DNA of 64,000 bases, taken from NCBI GenBank assembly GCA_027475525.1, contig JAMWFC010000109.1, forward strand, positions 372,001-436,000. Direction: 5' to 3'. Position numbers and translations under genes: made by a program. The stretch is from Macrolepiota albuminosa (taxonomy: Eukaryota; Basidiomycota; Agaricomycetes; Agaricales; Agaricaceae). Below are positions 10,338-25,314 of the stretch, one piece after another. The stretch's first letter is position 1. The number at the start of each line of letters is the position of its first letter. Below the pieces are notes generated by a model that was not told where the DNA came from, searched no databases, and was given only the letters and a program-made list of their open reading frames with translations.

Positions 10338-13226
10338 ATGTCTTCCCGTTCAAACCCTACAACACGGACAACAAGACCCATCCATCCACGAGTTCCATAT
10401 TTTGTTGACGATGAAGATCTAATCAGCCTATTGTGCCGCTCAAAGATTATGCCCGATGAAAGTGAAGCAAAAGATTTGAGAGGGTGGGTTGAAGATGAGT
10501 CAAAATGGGTTCTTCTCACAGTTTTCTTTGCAGTTTCCTTTCGGGAAAGGTCAAAGGCATTCCATTGAGCTCCGGAGAATTCTTGAAGGCAAAACTTGGT
10601 ATGGGTTCCTACTGTGTTATTATTACTTCATGTTCACATAAACATCCATGAAATAGGTTACCCTTATGAAATAGATGAACCAGGGGAAGAGATGTCAGAG
10701 CATGCTCGGATTTGGAAGATTTACAACGATGAGGCTGCAAAATTTGATTCCACTCTAATAGAAGGTTGGAATCGAGCAATGGACGTTCTCCTTGTCTTTG
10801 TCAGTGAAATCCATTGCTTCAGTGCCAGGATGTGATATCTCATATATTTCCGATGTTTCTTCCATATAGACTGGTCTATTCTCGGCAGTGTTGACCACCT
10901 TCATTATACAATCTTTCCAGCTTATGGTTCCTGATGCTAGCGACATGACGAATGTGCTTCTGGAGAAACTCATTTCCCTCCAAACAAATTCGGAATCTGT
11001 CGTGACCAGAGCCCCGGGTAAATCACCCTCCTCTGGTCAATTGACCTGGGTCAATGGGTTCTGGTTTGCAGCACTTGCATGTAGTCTTTCAACAGCATTG
11101 GTGTCGATGCTCGCCAAGCAATGGTTGCAAGCCTATAATGCCAATAATTCAGGTTCTCCTCTTCAGCGAGTTCGTCGACGACAATCAAGGTACATGGAAC
11201 TGGTATCGTGGCATGTTCCTGCTCTTATCAGTGTTCTGCCCTTATTCCTTCACATTGCTCTTTTGTTATTTTTCGCTGGTATCATTGTACTTCTATGGTC
11301 TGTGAACCTTACAATGACCCTTGCAACCTTACTTATCGTGACGATTGCATACACATTCTATTTGGCATCTGTCTTCCTTTCGGTGATATATCCAGAATGT
11401 CCCTACCAGCATCCTCTATCTGAACATATTCGGAGAATTATTGTTTTACTTGATTCGTCTTTCCTAGCACGATTGACTCCGGATGACAAGAATCACACTC
11501 CGGAAGATGGAACAACCCTCTTACAGGACAGGTAAACCACTATTTGCGCTGCATGTTATGTTTCCCTGACAAGAATCTGAAAAGACACAGGAAGATTGAT
11601 CCGCGTCATGACGACAAGCTCGACGCCTGCGCTCTTCTATGGCTCCTCAACATGTCTACTGATAGATACGTCATTGTCGGGGCCCTTCAGGCACTTGCCG
11701 GACTACCACGTGATTTCACTGCCGTTCAAATGCTTCGTGACGGTGGTGTGACAAAGCGGATCGAACAAGAATTTCAGTCCTGCTTTGAACAGGACAACAC
11801 CCTCAAGTGGCACCTCATAGATGCCGAGGGAGCGTGGCTTTACTGCAAGGCCTGGATGAATATGACCCGAGGAACTGTAAAGCAATGGCCTCCAGAACTC
11901 TTGGACCCTCTCCGGGAGCTGCAGAACTTCAAGGATCATGGAGATGGTGCGGCCATCGCCTCTTGCGTAATCGCACTTTCATCTGTGGATTCTGATGTTG
12001 CTCGTTGGGATGTACTTGCTCAACTTTCCCAATACCTTTCCGGAGACCTTCAGCTCTCGAATTCTACTGTGACCTGGATTCTGGATAGCATGGTTGAATA
12101 TTTAACTCGATGGGAAATGCCTGCGACAGTCAGAAAAGAGACAACTATCAGGGCTGTACCTATTTTGTTGCATCTCTTGAAATCCACAGAGGGCCTGCCA
12201 ACTTCAAGTATACGTAGTGCCGCAAGTTTGGCTCTCTACGCGTTCACTTGTGGAACCGTTGGCTTGACCAACTGCAGGAGTGAGGAGCAGCGACGAAATG
12301 CCCACTCAACGCTGATGATTAAAGCACTGGCAGCAATTGTTGCTACTCCAGGATACTTTTGCGCTGGAGAACTCCTCAACATAGTCGCAGAGGAGTTGTC
12401 ACGACTTGCAACTCCCTTGATTTCACAGTCACATCGTTTTAGCGCTGAATTAAGAGAAGCCGCCGGCGCAAGCTTATTCACACTTGTCATGTCTGAGCGT
12501 ATTGCTGTTGGTCTTGTCCAAGATACAGCTTTAGCTAATGTCCTCCATCTCCTGCACCAAAACCGACTGCCGCCGACCCGCCGACCGATCTTTGCAAAGG
12601 TGCTCGTAAAGACTATACTCACTTCCTTTCATCAAGAAGTTGTTAGCTGGTCCGTCCGGCTGCTCATGCAATTGTTAACCGATTGTTCTATAGCCGTGGT
12701 CCAGGCTTTTTCTGATAACGACGGAATTCAGGCTTTACTCCGGGCTGCTAGGATGGGGGATATCAACCTGAACCGTCGTATCCAGGTTGATAGTTGGAGG
12801 TCCCTGCATGCATTTGTTGATAGCAGTCTGTCACTGCACGCTGCAACACGTATCAAGGATTCAGGCATGTTGAATGAGTTTTCAGATGTCGGGGACAATG
12901 TTGTTAATGTTATCTTCCGCTCTGAGCTCTTCGACACCATATGTACTGCAGTTGTTTCTCAACAATGGTGGCTTTTTGAAGTCGGTGGTCACTGGACGTC
13001 GACCTTGGTCAAGCTTTGCAGGCTACGACCACATGATTTGGTCTGGAAGAAGTTGATGAGGGTCGTTGAAGATGCAGCCAAGCTGGGCAAGGAAAACGAG
13101 GGGCTATCGGAGATTTTGGATCAGCTCAGAAGTGTTCTGCCTGAGCACCAATCTGATGATCTTCATGAGGAATCTACAAGTGAAGCCTTCATCATGCACA
13201 CAGTAACGATGCAACAACGTCTTTAA
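10338..13226 (+). CDS. DUF6535 membrane protein with long helical C-terminal region (spliced)
   Basis: ATG at 10338 starts an exon reading MSSRSNPTTR. After one or more introns the DUF6535 core follows: a stretch starting YPYEIDEP ending WNRAMDVLLVF (about 10657-10800). An intron 10801-10869 follows (GTCAGT...TATAG), then GLFSAVLTTFIIQSF, NGFWFAALACSLSTAL and KQWL. Three to four membrane segments are visible: the FSAVL helix, the WFAALACSL helix and a long hydrophobic pair at about 11213-11390. The segment 11544-13226 (about 560 codons) has no membrane segment and reads as repeated amphipathic helices, like ARM/HEAT repeats; it ends with TAA at 13224. DUF6535 proteins are common in Agaricomycetes and have no known function. 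A short intron near 11534 must join the two long frames; the first intron boundaries are uncertain. Confidence 0.8.
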
Positions 13227-13699
13227 CTCTGACCAAACATCCCTTTTGAATTGATGACGAGTAGGACAAGTTTTGCAAATGTTGTTTTAGTTTGAATAAT
13301 GATGTTTTGCGAATTTTGTTCCAAGTTTGAAGACCATTTGTAAAATCTTCTTCTGAATAGAGATCATACGATAAGCTCATATTGAGAGTTTACAGGTGAG
13401 CCAGGTGGTTTACTGACATATATGGTCACACAGCCATGGTAACCAAGTCACGAGTCTGAAAAACACACGATACACTAACGTAACAGAAGCATTCATTGGG
13501 CATGACACAGCCATGGTAACCAAGTCACGAGTCTGAAAAACACACGATACACTAACGTAACAGAAGCATTCATTGGGCATGACTTAGAAGGCCGCTGGTC
13601 CATACGACAACTGGTCATCAGACCAATGGTGGAAGCACTCGCTGCGCATCTAAATAATAGGCGAGACCAACTTACCAGGTCAAGGTAGTTGCGTCTGCA
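13227..13699. other. Intergenic region with 77-bp duplication
   Basis: Region between the DUF6535 stop and the NmrA-like start. Apart from duplication no. 8 (13428-13581) I see nothing in it. It must hold the NmrA-like promoter. Confidence 0.7.
13428..13581 (+). repeat. 77-bp tandem duplication no. 8
   Basis: Exact repeat of 13428-13504 as 13505-13581, upstream of the NmrA-like gene. Confidence 0.95.
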
Positions 13700-14923
13700 A
13701 TGAAGCTCATCGTGATTGTCGGAATCACTGGCACCCAGGTAACATAGGTGATTCTGTTCGATTTTACAAAAGTTCTGATATCGGATAAAATAACAGGGAG
13801 GATCAGTTGCCAATGTATTTCTCTCAGAGCCAGGGTGGCGCATTCGGGGTGTTACTCGTAACCTCTCCCAGGAGACTAGTAAGAATCTTGAGGCAAGAGG
13901 TATCGAGATGGTCGCAGGAGACCTCGACAATCCTGCCTCCCTCATCAGGAGACTAGTAAGAATCTTGAGGCAAGAGGTATCGAGATGGTCGCAGGAGACC
14001 TCGACAATCCTGCCTCCCTCATCCCGCCTTCGAAGGTGCTCATGCCATCTTTGGAGTCACCGATTTTTGGCAACCCATCCTTCACCCCGAAAATACCGTA
14101 CCTCTTCCTCCGGATCAGCCTCGGACCAATGCCTGTTATGATCTAGAGGTTCGACGTGGCAAAAATATCGCCAACGCCGCTGCACAGGTTTCTACCCTGG
14201 AACGCTTCGTGTTTTCTTCAGTGCCGGGCGCTAAAAAATGGAGCAAGGGAAAGTATTCGAGGGCGTATCACTTTGATTCCAAAGCCGCAGTGGTTGATTA
14301 TATCAGAGAGAGTCTCCCAGATCTCTCAAAGAAGATGTCGACCGTGCACATCGGTTTCTATGCAACTAATTGGAAGCTCAATCCATCTATCGCGCCACGA
14401 AAGGTGCGTTGTGTTGTCTCAGTTCCCTGCAATGTCGGATGCAATCATTTTCTAGCAACCCGATGGAACTTATGTACTCTCCTTGCCTGCAAACCCCAAC
14501 AGTCCCTTTCCTATGATTGATGCAAACAAAGACACGGGAAATCTTGTACGTGCATTGTTACAGGTACCTCCCGGCAAGAGTGTGGTGGGCTTCGGCTCTA
14601 TGATGAGCTGGGACGATTATATGAAGTTATGGGGAAACATTCTCGAGATTCCAGGATGCAGATACCAGCAAATCGACTTGGAGACGGCAGCCAAGCTCGT
14701 TCCCGACGAGGAAGTTGGCTATGATATAGCAGAAGGTTTTGCTTTCACAGCAGAATTTGGGTTTAATGGAGGAGATCCTACTGTGCTTCATCCACAAGAC
14801 GTGAGTTACCAGCGTTGTCGTCTACGCTTATGTATCTGACCCCAGCTCAAGCTTGGCGTCGATTGTCCGACTACCAGCATCGAAACTTATATTCGAAACG
14901 AAGACTGGTCCTCGATTTTGTGA
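13700..14923 (+). CDS. NmrA-like NAD(P)-binding protein, frame interrupted
   Basis: Starts MKLIVIVGITGTQ (13700). An intron follows, then GGSVANVFL, completing the glycine-rich dinucleotide-binding motif GxTGxQGG of atypical short-chain dehydrogenases. Further landmarks are AGDLDNPASL, FEGAHAIFGVTDFW, LERFVFSSVPGA, HIGFYATNW and, after another intron (about 14404-14455), QPDGTYVLSLPA. A last intron precedes the final exon, which ends NEDWSSIL with TGA at 14921. NmrA-like proteins sense redox state through NAD(P) or act as oxidoreductases on small substrates. Two problems lie between ASLI and AFEGA: a 77-bp duplication (13869-14022) and one further missing base, so the frame is broken as given. 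Because the rest is well conserved I suspect assembly error more than a pseudogene. Confidence 0.8.
13869..14022 (+). repeat. 77-bp tandem duplication no. 9
   Basis: Exact repeat of 13869-13945 as 13946-14022 inside exon 2 of the NmrA-like gene, an apparently single-copy host gene. Removing it leaves a single-base frame discrepancy just downstream. Confidence 0.95.
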
Positions 14924-15303
14924 TACTCATTGATGATATTCTTGTGCCATGTACTGTACTCGTTGAGAATGACCATGATACATGTGACCACATAAAACTG
15001 AATGGGCCAGCATACCAATCGCGAGGTAAGAATATTATGAAGGATGACTTGGTTCTGTCCGAGCTATTGATTTTTCTGATATCTGACTTTTCCTTGCTAC
15101 TAATGGTTCAGCTCATGCCGGAACGGTTTTTTTTTCATGGCATTTATCGTTACTTACTCTCAAGCTTGAACTTTAGAGTCACATAAAACCAAGCGTGGGA
15201 GGTCAATTTTTTTCTCTTCCAGTGAAGAGAATTGTCTCTTGAAATATACAGGATAATCAGTGCCTTTCGAAACCGCATGATATTCCGTAGCCCTATGTTG
15301 GTA
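14924..15303. other. Intergenic region between convergent genes
   Basis: Shared 3' region of the NmrA-like gene (+) and the phosphodiesterase gene (-). No further gene recognised. Confidence 0.7.
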
Positions 15304-16838
15304 TTATAAACCAATAACCGCTTCAACAAGTCCAGGAACAGCATCATAAAAATCGAGCACTAAACGAATCCGTTAGGCCTTGGAATCCGAGTAGATTCTG
15401 ATACACACTGATGATACCAAACCTCTGACCCTTGCGTTCCTTGAGCCAGGGAAGAAGCTTTTGGTTGACACCCAGAACATCCGTCCCATTCCCGAGAGCC
15501 ATCACCTAAAAATTGTTTAAGTATACCATCCCAAGAATAACGAAAACCATATAAAGAAACACCACACACCTTCGGCGTAACTGGAGGTACCGCATCGTTA
15601 TGTGATGCACTCGCAAAGCTGATATACAGCTGATCCATATTCAACGTCGTCGCATTATTCAAATGTGCCACCGTCGTATTGAACTTCAGATCGATATTGG
15701 GTTGCGTGCCTGCATCTGGGGTGAGTTCGTCCATGTAGTAGTAGTCTTCAATGAAAGCGATCTGGTTCTCAGGAGCGTTATAAACGATCTCAATGATTTT
15801 TCCGTTATCTGTCCAGTGTGCAGCGTCGAGCCAGATTCCGATACGGTTGGTGGAGTCGGGAGGGAGTAGGGAGTATGTGAAACGTTGGAGGAGGGTGAGT
15901 TTGCCGCGCGCTTCACCGAGGGTGCCGAGCTATAAAAACATTGAACTGTCGTTCACAGTCGAGCTGAGCGAGACACAGACGGTGCCGTTAGTCTGTACCC
16001 AGTACTTCTTTGCCAGATCACTTTGAAATATGCTGTAGAGGTGCTCCTGGAGAGCGGCGTCATTGGGCGTGCCAGTTCCAACTTCGTAATTCATCGAGAC
16101 AAGAACGGCTTCGGTGGGGTGGTTGTCAAGCCAATTGTAGAGACCGAAAAGGACGTCTTCAATTCTTGTCTGAGGAGCGAGCAAAGCTTGGGCTACAGGA
16201 ACAACATTGATCATATGTTTTTCTGAGAGCAGATGAGCAGATGATTTACCGTGGTGGAGTCCGATGGTATCGTTTCCGGGATTGTACGCGAAGCGGAGGT
16301 CAAAGACGCGGATTCCCTCATTCAAAGATTGGAGGAGTGAGTGTTCCTGGCACCTAAACGTATCTGCAGGGGGGATACTACAGCAGGTTGTTTCAGGTAA
16401 CTTGACTTAGCCAGCGAGACCGACTCACGGGCCAGTGTATCGCAAGAGAGACGCCTGGGTGGTATCCGAATAGTTCCCTAAAAATGTCAAAAGATTTTCT
16501 GTCATCAGGACGTAGACTTTGTCTCACAGGTGGAGGTATCGTGCGTCCCTGGCAAGTTCATGTGTACAAGTTTCGTGCTGTCAGGGAAGTTTGCCATCCA
16601 ATCACAGGTTTTTGACGATTTCAAGCATCCAGTATCAAAGCCTGGTAGATATGGGTTAACTCCACTGCGTGTTCTATTGACGTTCCTCACCAAGGATAGG
16701 TGCTCCACGCTCTAGTATCTCTGTCAATGCTGCTTGTGCGAGAGCAGTTTGGCTTCGTCGATGCATGGGCGAAGCAGCCGCTCCAATAGATAACATTTGA
16801 ACGATGCACGCGAAGGTAACAAGACGACGCAGAGCCAT
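15304..16838 (-). CDS. Secreted PLC-like phosphodiesterase (PI-PLC X domain)
   Basis: Read on the minus strand from ATG at 16838. A hydrophobic signal peptide MALRRLVTFACIVQMLSIG is followed by CDWMANFPD and HMNLPGTHDTSTWNY, which carries the first catalytic His of PI-PLC X domains. Then come NEGIRVFDLRF and DTIGLHHGKS with the second His. KKYWVQTNGT joins LGTLGEARGK across an intron, then IGIWLDAAHW, ALGNGTDVLGVNQ and a last exon ending DAVPGLVEAVIGL, TAA at 15304. Five or six introns of about 50 nt with GT-AG ends restore one frame throughout, including past an apparent stop near 15931. Known role of the family: cleavage of phosphodiester bonds in (glyco)phosphatidylinositol-type substrates. 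Fungal secreted members are poorly characterised. Divergently arranged with the phosphatase at 17347. Confidence 0.88.
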
Positions 16839-17346
16839 CCGGAACGTGATCTGGAATACAGAAAAGAAGAGGTTAAGGGGTAGTTTAACCCCTTTCTATT
16901 ATTTCATGTCAAAACCAGGTCCTAGTCTTCTGAAGCCCCGTGTACCTGTGCGTTTGATGTCCCGTAGCCTGAGAACAAATTTAAAGTGCGGTCCGGACTT
17001 ACACGCTTTTTAACCGGAACCAGTAACCCTTCAAATTATTGATACTTATCCATAATTACACTGTAATCTCAATCGCCAATAATTCATTGTCGTTCCCATA
17101 GCCGGAAGTCTAGGTCTCAGACATCAACAGGTGACGACGACCAGCCCAGCAAGAGGTATAGATTCACGCGCAAGACCCGGCGCACGTTCCTTCTTATTCT
17201 AAGTATGCATACACTTCCCATGTTCTGTTCTTGACCAGAAAGAAGCCTCTACACGTGTTCCATAAGCTAAATGTCCGCCGCGTCGTGGGCCCGAAGTCGC
17301 AGAAATATCTCTGTCCGCCGCGGAGTACCAAGTGGCAAAGATTATC
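16839..17346. promoter_or_regulatory. Shared divergent promoter region
   Basis: 508 bp separate the two divergent start codons of the PLC-like gene (-) and the histidine phosphatase (+), so both promoters must overlap here. I could not assign a specific TATA box or activator site with confidence. Confidence 0.6.
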
Positions 17347-19348
17347 ATGCCAGTACACCTCCTGTTCGTTACCCTGGTGTCATTGCTCAGTGCAATAGAG
17401 GCAGTCAATGTCATTCATTACCCCCCGCAATCGTCCAACATCAATAATCTTACATTTGTATTGAATGGTTCTGGAGCTCCTGGAATTTTCAACTCGTCCA
17501 CGACTCCCAATAACGTTTACGGAGAGTATAACTGGTGTAACATGCCCCATGTGAGGACGAGGGAGTATAAGTATGTCCATTCATGTCTTTTTTGCTTTTT
17601 TGATACCTTGGTCTATCAGGGCTCCATCGCCTGATTACGCACTTGAATATGTTGAAATCATTCAGAGACACCACAAACGTACCCCTTACGCGTCGAACAC
17701 CTTTTTCAAGGAGGATATCTTATGGAGTTGCGTTGGTCAGGGCCCTTTAAATGGTTTGAAGACGTAGGTCTTCCTCTTGGAATTAATATCCAACACCCCT
17801 GGTCCTACCCTTATCACAGTGCCTCTGGGCCAGGCGCAAATGTTGCTGATATTCAGGTGAACAAACTATTGGTATTACTAAATGTCTTGACGCTTATGTT
17901 GTATTTCTAGTGGCAAGCGTCTTCTAATCCTGACAACCCTTGGACAACAACGGTGGGACCTGGATTTATCGGCACCACGTATGCTTGAACAATACAGATG
18001 GCCTCCTCTTCTCTTCATTGACTCTTCTCTAGCTGTCAACTCCCTCAAATCACAGAGGAAGGCCTTGAAGACGCAATTACGCATGGTGGAGACCTTCGTG
18101 GGGTGTATGCCTCCCGCTTAGGCCTGAGCTCTCACTTTGACCCTACCATCTCCGCAGTTCGTACGTTCTCTAACCTTCTTACTACAAATTTCAACCTGAC
18201 CCTCTTCCCAGGTGTAACAAATAATCAAATAACCTCTCAAGTTGCAAGCGGGCTTGTCAAAGGCCTCTTCCCTGCCAGTTCCGACATTGAAGTGCTTGTT
18301 CAATCAACCTCCTTTGATTCATTGGAGCCAACATATCCGTGCCCTAAGGCTGGTCAGCTCCAGACAGCAATCACTACGGGTAGTCAGACGTGGAATGGGC
18401 ATCTGACTGCCGCCGCCGGCCTGTATGCAGACTTGGATGCAATTTCAGGGATTGCGAGTCATGATACAGGAGGATGGCATGTTTCGTTTGATCAGTGAGT
18501 TGTAAGCATATACATGAGATGATCATGGGTAGTGATGCCGTATTGCAGCTATTATGATAATATGAGCGCTAAGCAATGCCATGACAAGACGCTCCCTTGC
18601 GATGTAAATTCTACTTCCAACTGCGTTACGCAAGATATGGTCGGTATTTGCTGTTTGTGATGTATGTTTCCTCGATCGCTGATTGGTTTACAACTGAAGG
18701 CTGACACTGTGTATCGCCTCGGCAACTGGGAATACTCATGGCAATATAGGGATGCACCTGAGTCGACTCAGTTTTCTGCTTTGAAATATGGTGCTTGGAT
18801 TCTTGAACTCCAGGGACATTTGCAGGATAAGATAAATGGTCAGTCTCAGGTAGGAACAATGAATGCGGTATGTCCACTGTCGTTATCTTACATCAGTTCC
18901 ACGAATGTAGATGAAATACTTCCACAACATTGCTCACGACGGGTCTGTCTCGCCTCTCCTTGGCTTCCTACAGATCTCAACGATGGTTTGGCCCGGTATG
19001 GGATCTGAGGTGATTTCCCCTACAAAATGGAGCCCGAAATCCTGATATCTGATATATAAAGTGAAAAGGTTGTGTTTGAGCTCTATAGCAAGTCCAACAG
19101 CTCCAATTCTCAACAAAACTCCAACTCGACGAAGTCTTATTTTATTCGAGTGCTCTGGGGTGGTCAACCCATGGAAACCTCGACGCCCCTTGGAACGCTC
19201 GATATGGTTCCCATTGGTAACTTCTTCTCTTGTGCGTGCACTCTTCCTGCTATATTCTCGTGTTGTTAAATATGTGTCCTTGAATCATCCAGATATCGAG
19301 TCAACGATCGGCAGTGGAAACGATCTATTTACGGCTTGTAGCAGTTGA
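17347..19348 (+). CDS. Secreted histidine phosphatase (clade 2, acid phosphatase/phytase type)
   Basis: The start is ATG 17347 (MPVHLLFVTLVSLLSAIEA, a signal peptide); an upstream in-frame GTG was not used. Exon 1 ends at 17570, intron 17571-17619. Exon 2 carries the catalytic motif RHHKRTPY (RHxxRTP, near 17664). Later exons give WQASSNPDNPW, CQLPQITEEGL, GGDLRGVYASRLG, DTGGWHVSFD, ADTVYRLGNWEY. The second catalytic motif is YFHNIAHDGS (His-Asp, about 18931), then LGFLQISTMVWPGMGSE, ending FTACSS with TGA at 19346. Both halves of the active site are present, so I expect an active secreted phosphomonoesterase; the substrate is unknown. At least eight short introns are needed. The divergent PLC-like partner suggests the pair could release and then dephosphorylate phosphorylated head groups (inference). 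Confidence 0.85.
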
Positions 19349-20391
19349 AGGATCAATGCAGAAGCTTCGTTAAATAAGTTGTAATCTATGTAAAAAACCG
19401 CAATAAAGCATTTACTGACAAGTCGACACTAACAGTAAACTCGATCTTTGTTTCCAAAAGTTTCGGAAATTGATCTCGACAATAACGCTGAGACTCATGC
19501 CAAGGAGAAACAAACTCTTTTTTGTTGAAGAATAGACACTATGTGAACTTGATTGATCAAATGAACAGAGGTGAGTTCTTGGCGTGGTTGAAAGTGTCAT
19601 CTGCTGAGCGTGGTAGATAGCATGTATTACCTTAAGTAGATACCTTTCTCCACGATGAAATGACTGTTCCCAGTGAGACAGTGGATTGGTGGGAATCAGG
19701 CGCGGTAGAAACAGTGGCGTAGATAAAGTATAGTAGCGAGATTAAGGTTGCATAAGTTAGTTTTTTTTTCGTAAGAAAATGGTTCAAGAAAAATAACGCG
19801 TATATATGTCCAAACATACATATACATTTGTCCTCTGGATCGATGCTCTCCTTTGCCTCCCATGTACTTGAAGTCCTAAACTCGAGAACATTATTGAACA
19901 CGACCAATCACATTCTCGTCATAACAAATACGACTCAATCCATAGTCAGTTGACAAATTAACTTCTTTTCGGATTCAGAGGCACGGTTCGAGCTCGCGTT
20001 CATCAGCATTAAGGGTTCGATTTCGAGTCTTCTTCTCTAATGCCCCCGACCTTACGCAATGAGCGTGTTCTCGATATACCTTCGGCTCACAAATGTTCAT
20101 CGTTGAATTTAGTAGCTCTTAGTCTCTCACTATGCTACCAGCAATGAAATCTATGTGCACTTGTACGTTCGACTGAATCTGCTGTCCTCTCGGTCGCCTT
20201 AATCGCACCGCTGAACTCTGGTGTTGAATAGCCCAGCCTTTCACACAGACTTCCACATGACCAGACCTGTAATTAGCTGTTAGCTGTCTTTCCAGTCACA
20301 TATACTCAATGGCTACCTTTCTGGCTAAATCCTCTCTGGCCATATTCGACGAACTTCACTCTGCTTCGCCACCACTTCCACGTAGTCTGTT
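19349..20391. other. Intergenic region
   Basis: No gene recognised on either strand; it holds the 3' end of the phosphatase gene and the promoter of the GMC gene. Short minus-strand frames at 19632-19907 look random. Confidence 0.65.
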
Positions 20392-22753
<2,362 letters not shown>

Positions 22754-23526
22754 CACGCTGAGCAATCTGCTGGTCTGGTTCTAATTTTCTACGATATGTA
22801 TATAACATGTTATTGCTTTTCCTGACAGAATGCACTGCTTGAACTTTTGTGATCCTCTTTATTTCATGATTCTTTTCCACCTTGCGTCCACTGGAATTTT
22901 ATCACAGTGAACCAAGAGAGTAGCTGTTGACGCAACAATCGGTTTGAGCCTACAATGACCGTACATCGGTCCACTATATCAGATTGTTGAGTATAGACTT
23001 ACACAACCAACCCAAAGACAAAAGTACGATATTTTTATGTTCTGACTTTTTTTTCTTTTTCTATACCCTCTCTCTGCACCATGTGTAGCTACACAATCGG
23101 TATTTGTCAATATTTAAAGGCGACACAAACCCCTACTTTTTCCTTTTTCAGATATCTTCCTTGTTTGTCATCCCTCATACGTTGCGCCACTTCCACCACC
23201 ATACAATCACCTTTATTTGCTAAGCTTCATTCAAACTTTATTTCTTGTAGCTACAAATACGACATACACAAGTCCTCATGCCTCTCAGTCGTCTCACTAC
23301 CATGTCATGACTCCTGAGGGGGCACAATTCTCTATTTTATATCAATAGGGATGGGCCGCTGCAGTGCATGGCAATACCAAGGTCTACAATAGAGTTTTAT
23401 CAATGACTGTTTATAAAATTGAATAGTCAAAAAGAGACCAATAGCACAATTACTGAAGCAGAGAGAGAAATTTTAGCTACTATTTATATGAAACTTGAGC
23501 TCAAATTTAAATGAGTTGAGCTTTTG
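22754..23526. other. Intergenic AT-rich region
   Basis: No gene recognised. Contains pyrimidine/T-rich runs near 23045-23065. Confidence 0.7.
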
Positions 23527-23698
23527 TGTAACAATGTACGAGTTGAGTTCAGTTCCTTAGTGTTCTAAGTGCATATGACCCAATTCTATAGCAAGAATGG
23601 CAACTACACAAGCATAGGGACTGGTAAAGGATAAAGACTAAAGAGTTACTATAACAAGTGTGACCAAATCATAGGCTGTGACAGCCTACTCTGTTACA
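23527..23698 (-). repeat. Left (3') LTR of the short-LTR element
   Basis: 172 bp, TG...CA ends. It is clearly diverged from its partner (several indels, 172 versus 150 bp), so the insertion is old. Confidence 0.88.
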
Positions 23699-23734
23699 TA
23701 CCCCCCTTTGAGATTAGATACCAATCTGAAAGAA

Positions 23735-23888
23735 GAAAAAAAAATTCCTACAGTGGTGCTCACTCCAGTAATGTACTCCTTCATTGCTAAGGCTCCTTCA
23801 TCATCCATTGTGAAAAAAAAATTCCTACAGTGGTGCTCACTCCAGTAATGTACTCCTTCATTGCTAAGGCTCCTTCATCATCCATTGT
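23735..23888 (+). repeat. 77-bp tandem duplication no. 10
   Basis: Exact repeat of 23735-23811 as 23812-23888, inside the short-LTR element. Confidence 0.95.
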
Positions 23889-25314
23889 ATCTGCTTGCCT
23901 AGTCAGGTTGTTCTCCACTTCATATAGTCATTCTGTCCTCCCCTCCCATGCGTCCCTTCAAATTTTGTGCCAGAGTCCACCTTTCCTCCCCCTCTCCAAG
24001 AAAAAATTCTTGGATAGATCAAAGTTGACACTAACAGCATCAACAGGGTGGGCAGAGCACATTGGCTCTGCAAAACGTCATAAAAAAGGGTGGGAAGGGT
24101 GGAAGAACAGAGTCTTGATCATTTGCAAATATGGAATACATCCATATTCACCATTATTTCCAGCCTCTAGACACTCTAGCAGGTTGCACACAGTCAATTG
24201 TGAGCTAGTAGGGCAAGCACAAGAAGGAAGAGATGCTGAGGAGATATGTATGAATGGGGTTGGGCAAAAGTAATCATGTCATAGTTGATCGAACAGACAA
24301 AAGTCCACTCCTTTGGATTACCTTGAAGGCCTCCTCAGAATAACACCAAAGGTGTGAGGCATGTATAAAACAAAATAGAGCTAATGAACGGTGTCAAAGA
24401 ATGACATGGTGAAGATGGATAGAGATCAGATTCATCAGGAAATAAGTATAAAGTCGAATCAATCATGCAAACTGTGCAAATGCACATAGAAGGTGCCAAG
24501 CCAGACACCACAGCAAATCCTGGGACAATAACTGAGAGATGGACTGGATGGTTGATAGGGGCAGGAAGTGACCATAAATGTGTCACAAAAATGGTCGAGA
24601 AAAATCCTGAGACAGAGGTTCCCCATGAGAATAAGGAGGAAGGAGGTGATAGACAAAGATGATGATGTCAAGCAAGAACTGTGGACTGAAATAGTATAAA
24701 CCTAAATACTGTTGGAAAGGGCATGTCAAGGCACATCTAACGCCATAGGAATTGAGCCAAATGGTTTCACGAGATCACAAGATATCTGCAAAATAGTAAA
24801 AATACCACAACTAACAACTTTGAGCTAGCACCATAGTCTGGATTGGGTCAACCATGGGGCCATTGGAAGGAGTAAAGCAATGCACTTCCAATGGCACTAA
24901 AATCAGGGGAATTGGTGCAGTGGATTGTGAGATATAGGCAATTTTGTAAAACATTGAAAATCCAGAGAAGGAGAAGGAGGGAGTAAAAGTTGAGGGCCAT
25001 CCAGGTATCAAAAGGATCCTGGACATGAGGAGATCACAATGGTAAAGGAGATGGGGCAAACTGTGGCCTTGCTCCCAAGATATGACCCAATCTTCATGCC
25101 AGCTCATTATCTCTCACCCACAAATACCTCCAGCTCTTATCCACACCTCTCCTAATCCTGCAACCAAGAAGAGACACTGATAGAAGGTCCAAAGCATCCC
25201 AAAAGTCCAGCAAAGAGTTCAGAAGTCAAAAGATAAGCAGTGTTGTAGCCAAGTCTCTGCTATAGTCCAGTGATAGTATGTGACAAAGCCACTGGAGCTG
25301 GATATGCAAAAAGG

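Noticed and set aside
15686..15916. Alternative minus frame as an extra PLC-like exon
   Set aside because: The neighbouring frame gives the conserved LGTLGEARGK and IGIWLDAAHW segments after a 51-nt intron.
17332..17346. Upstream GTG start for the histidine phosphatase
   Set aside because: Nuclear fungal genes start at ATG; ATG 17347 gives a complete signal peptide.
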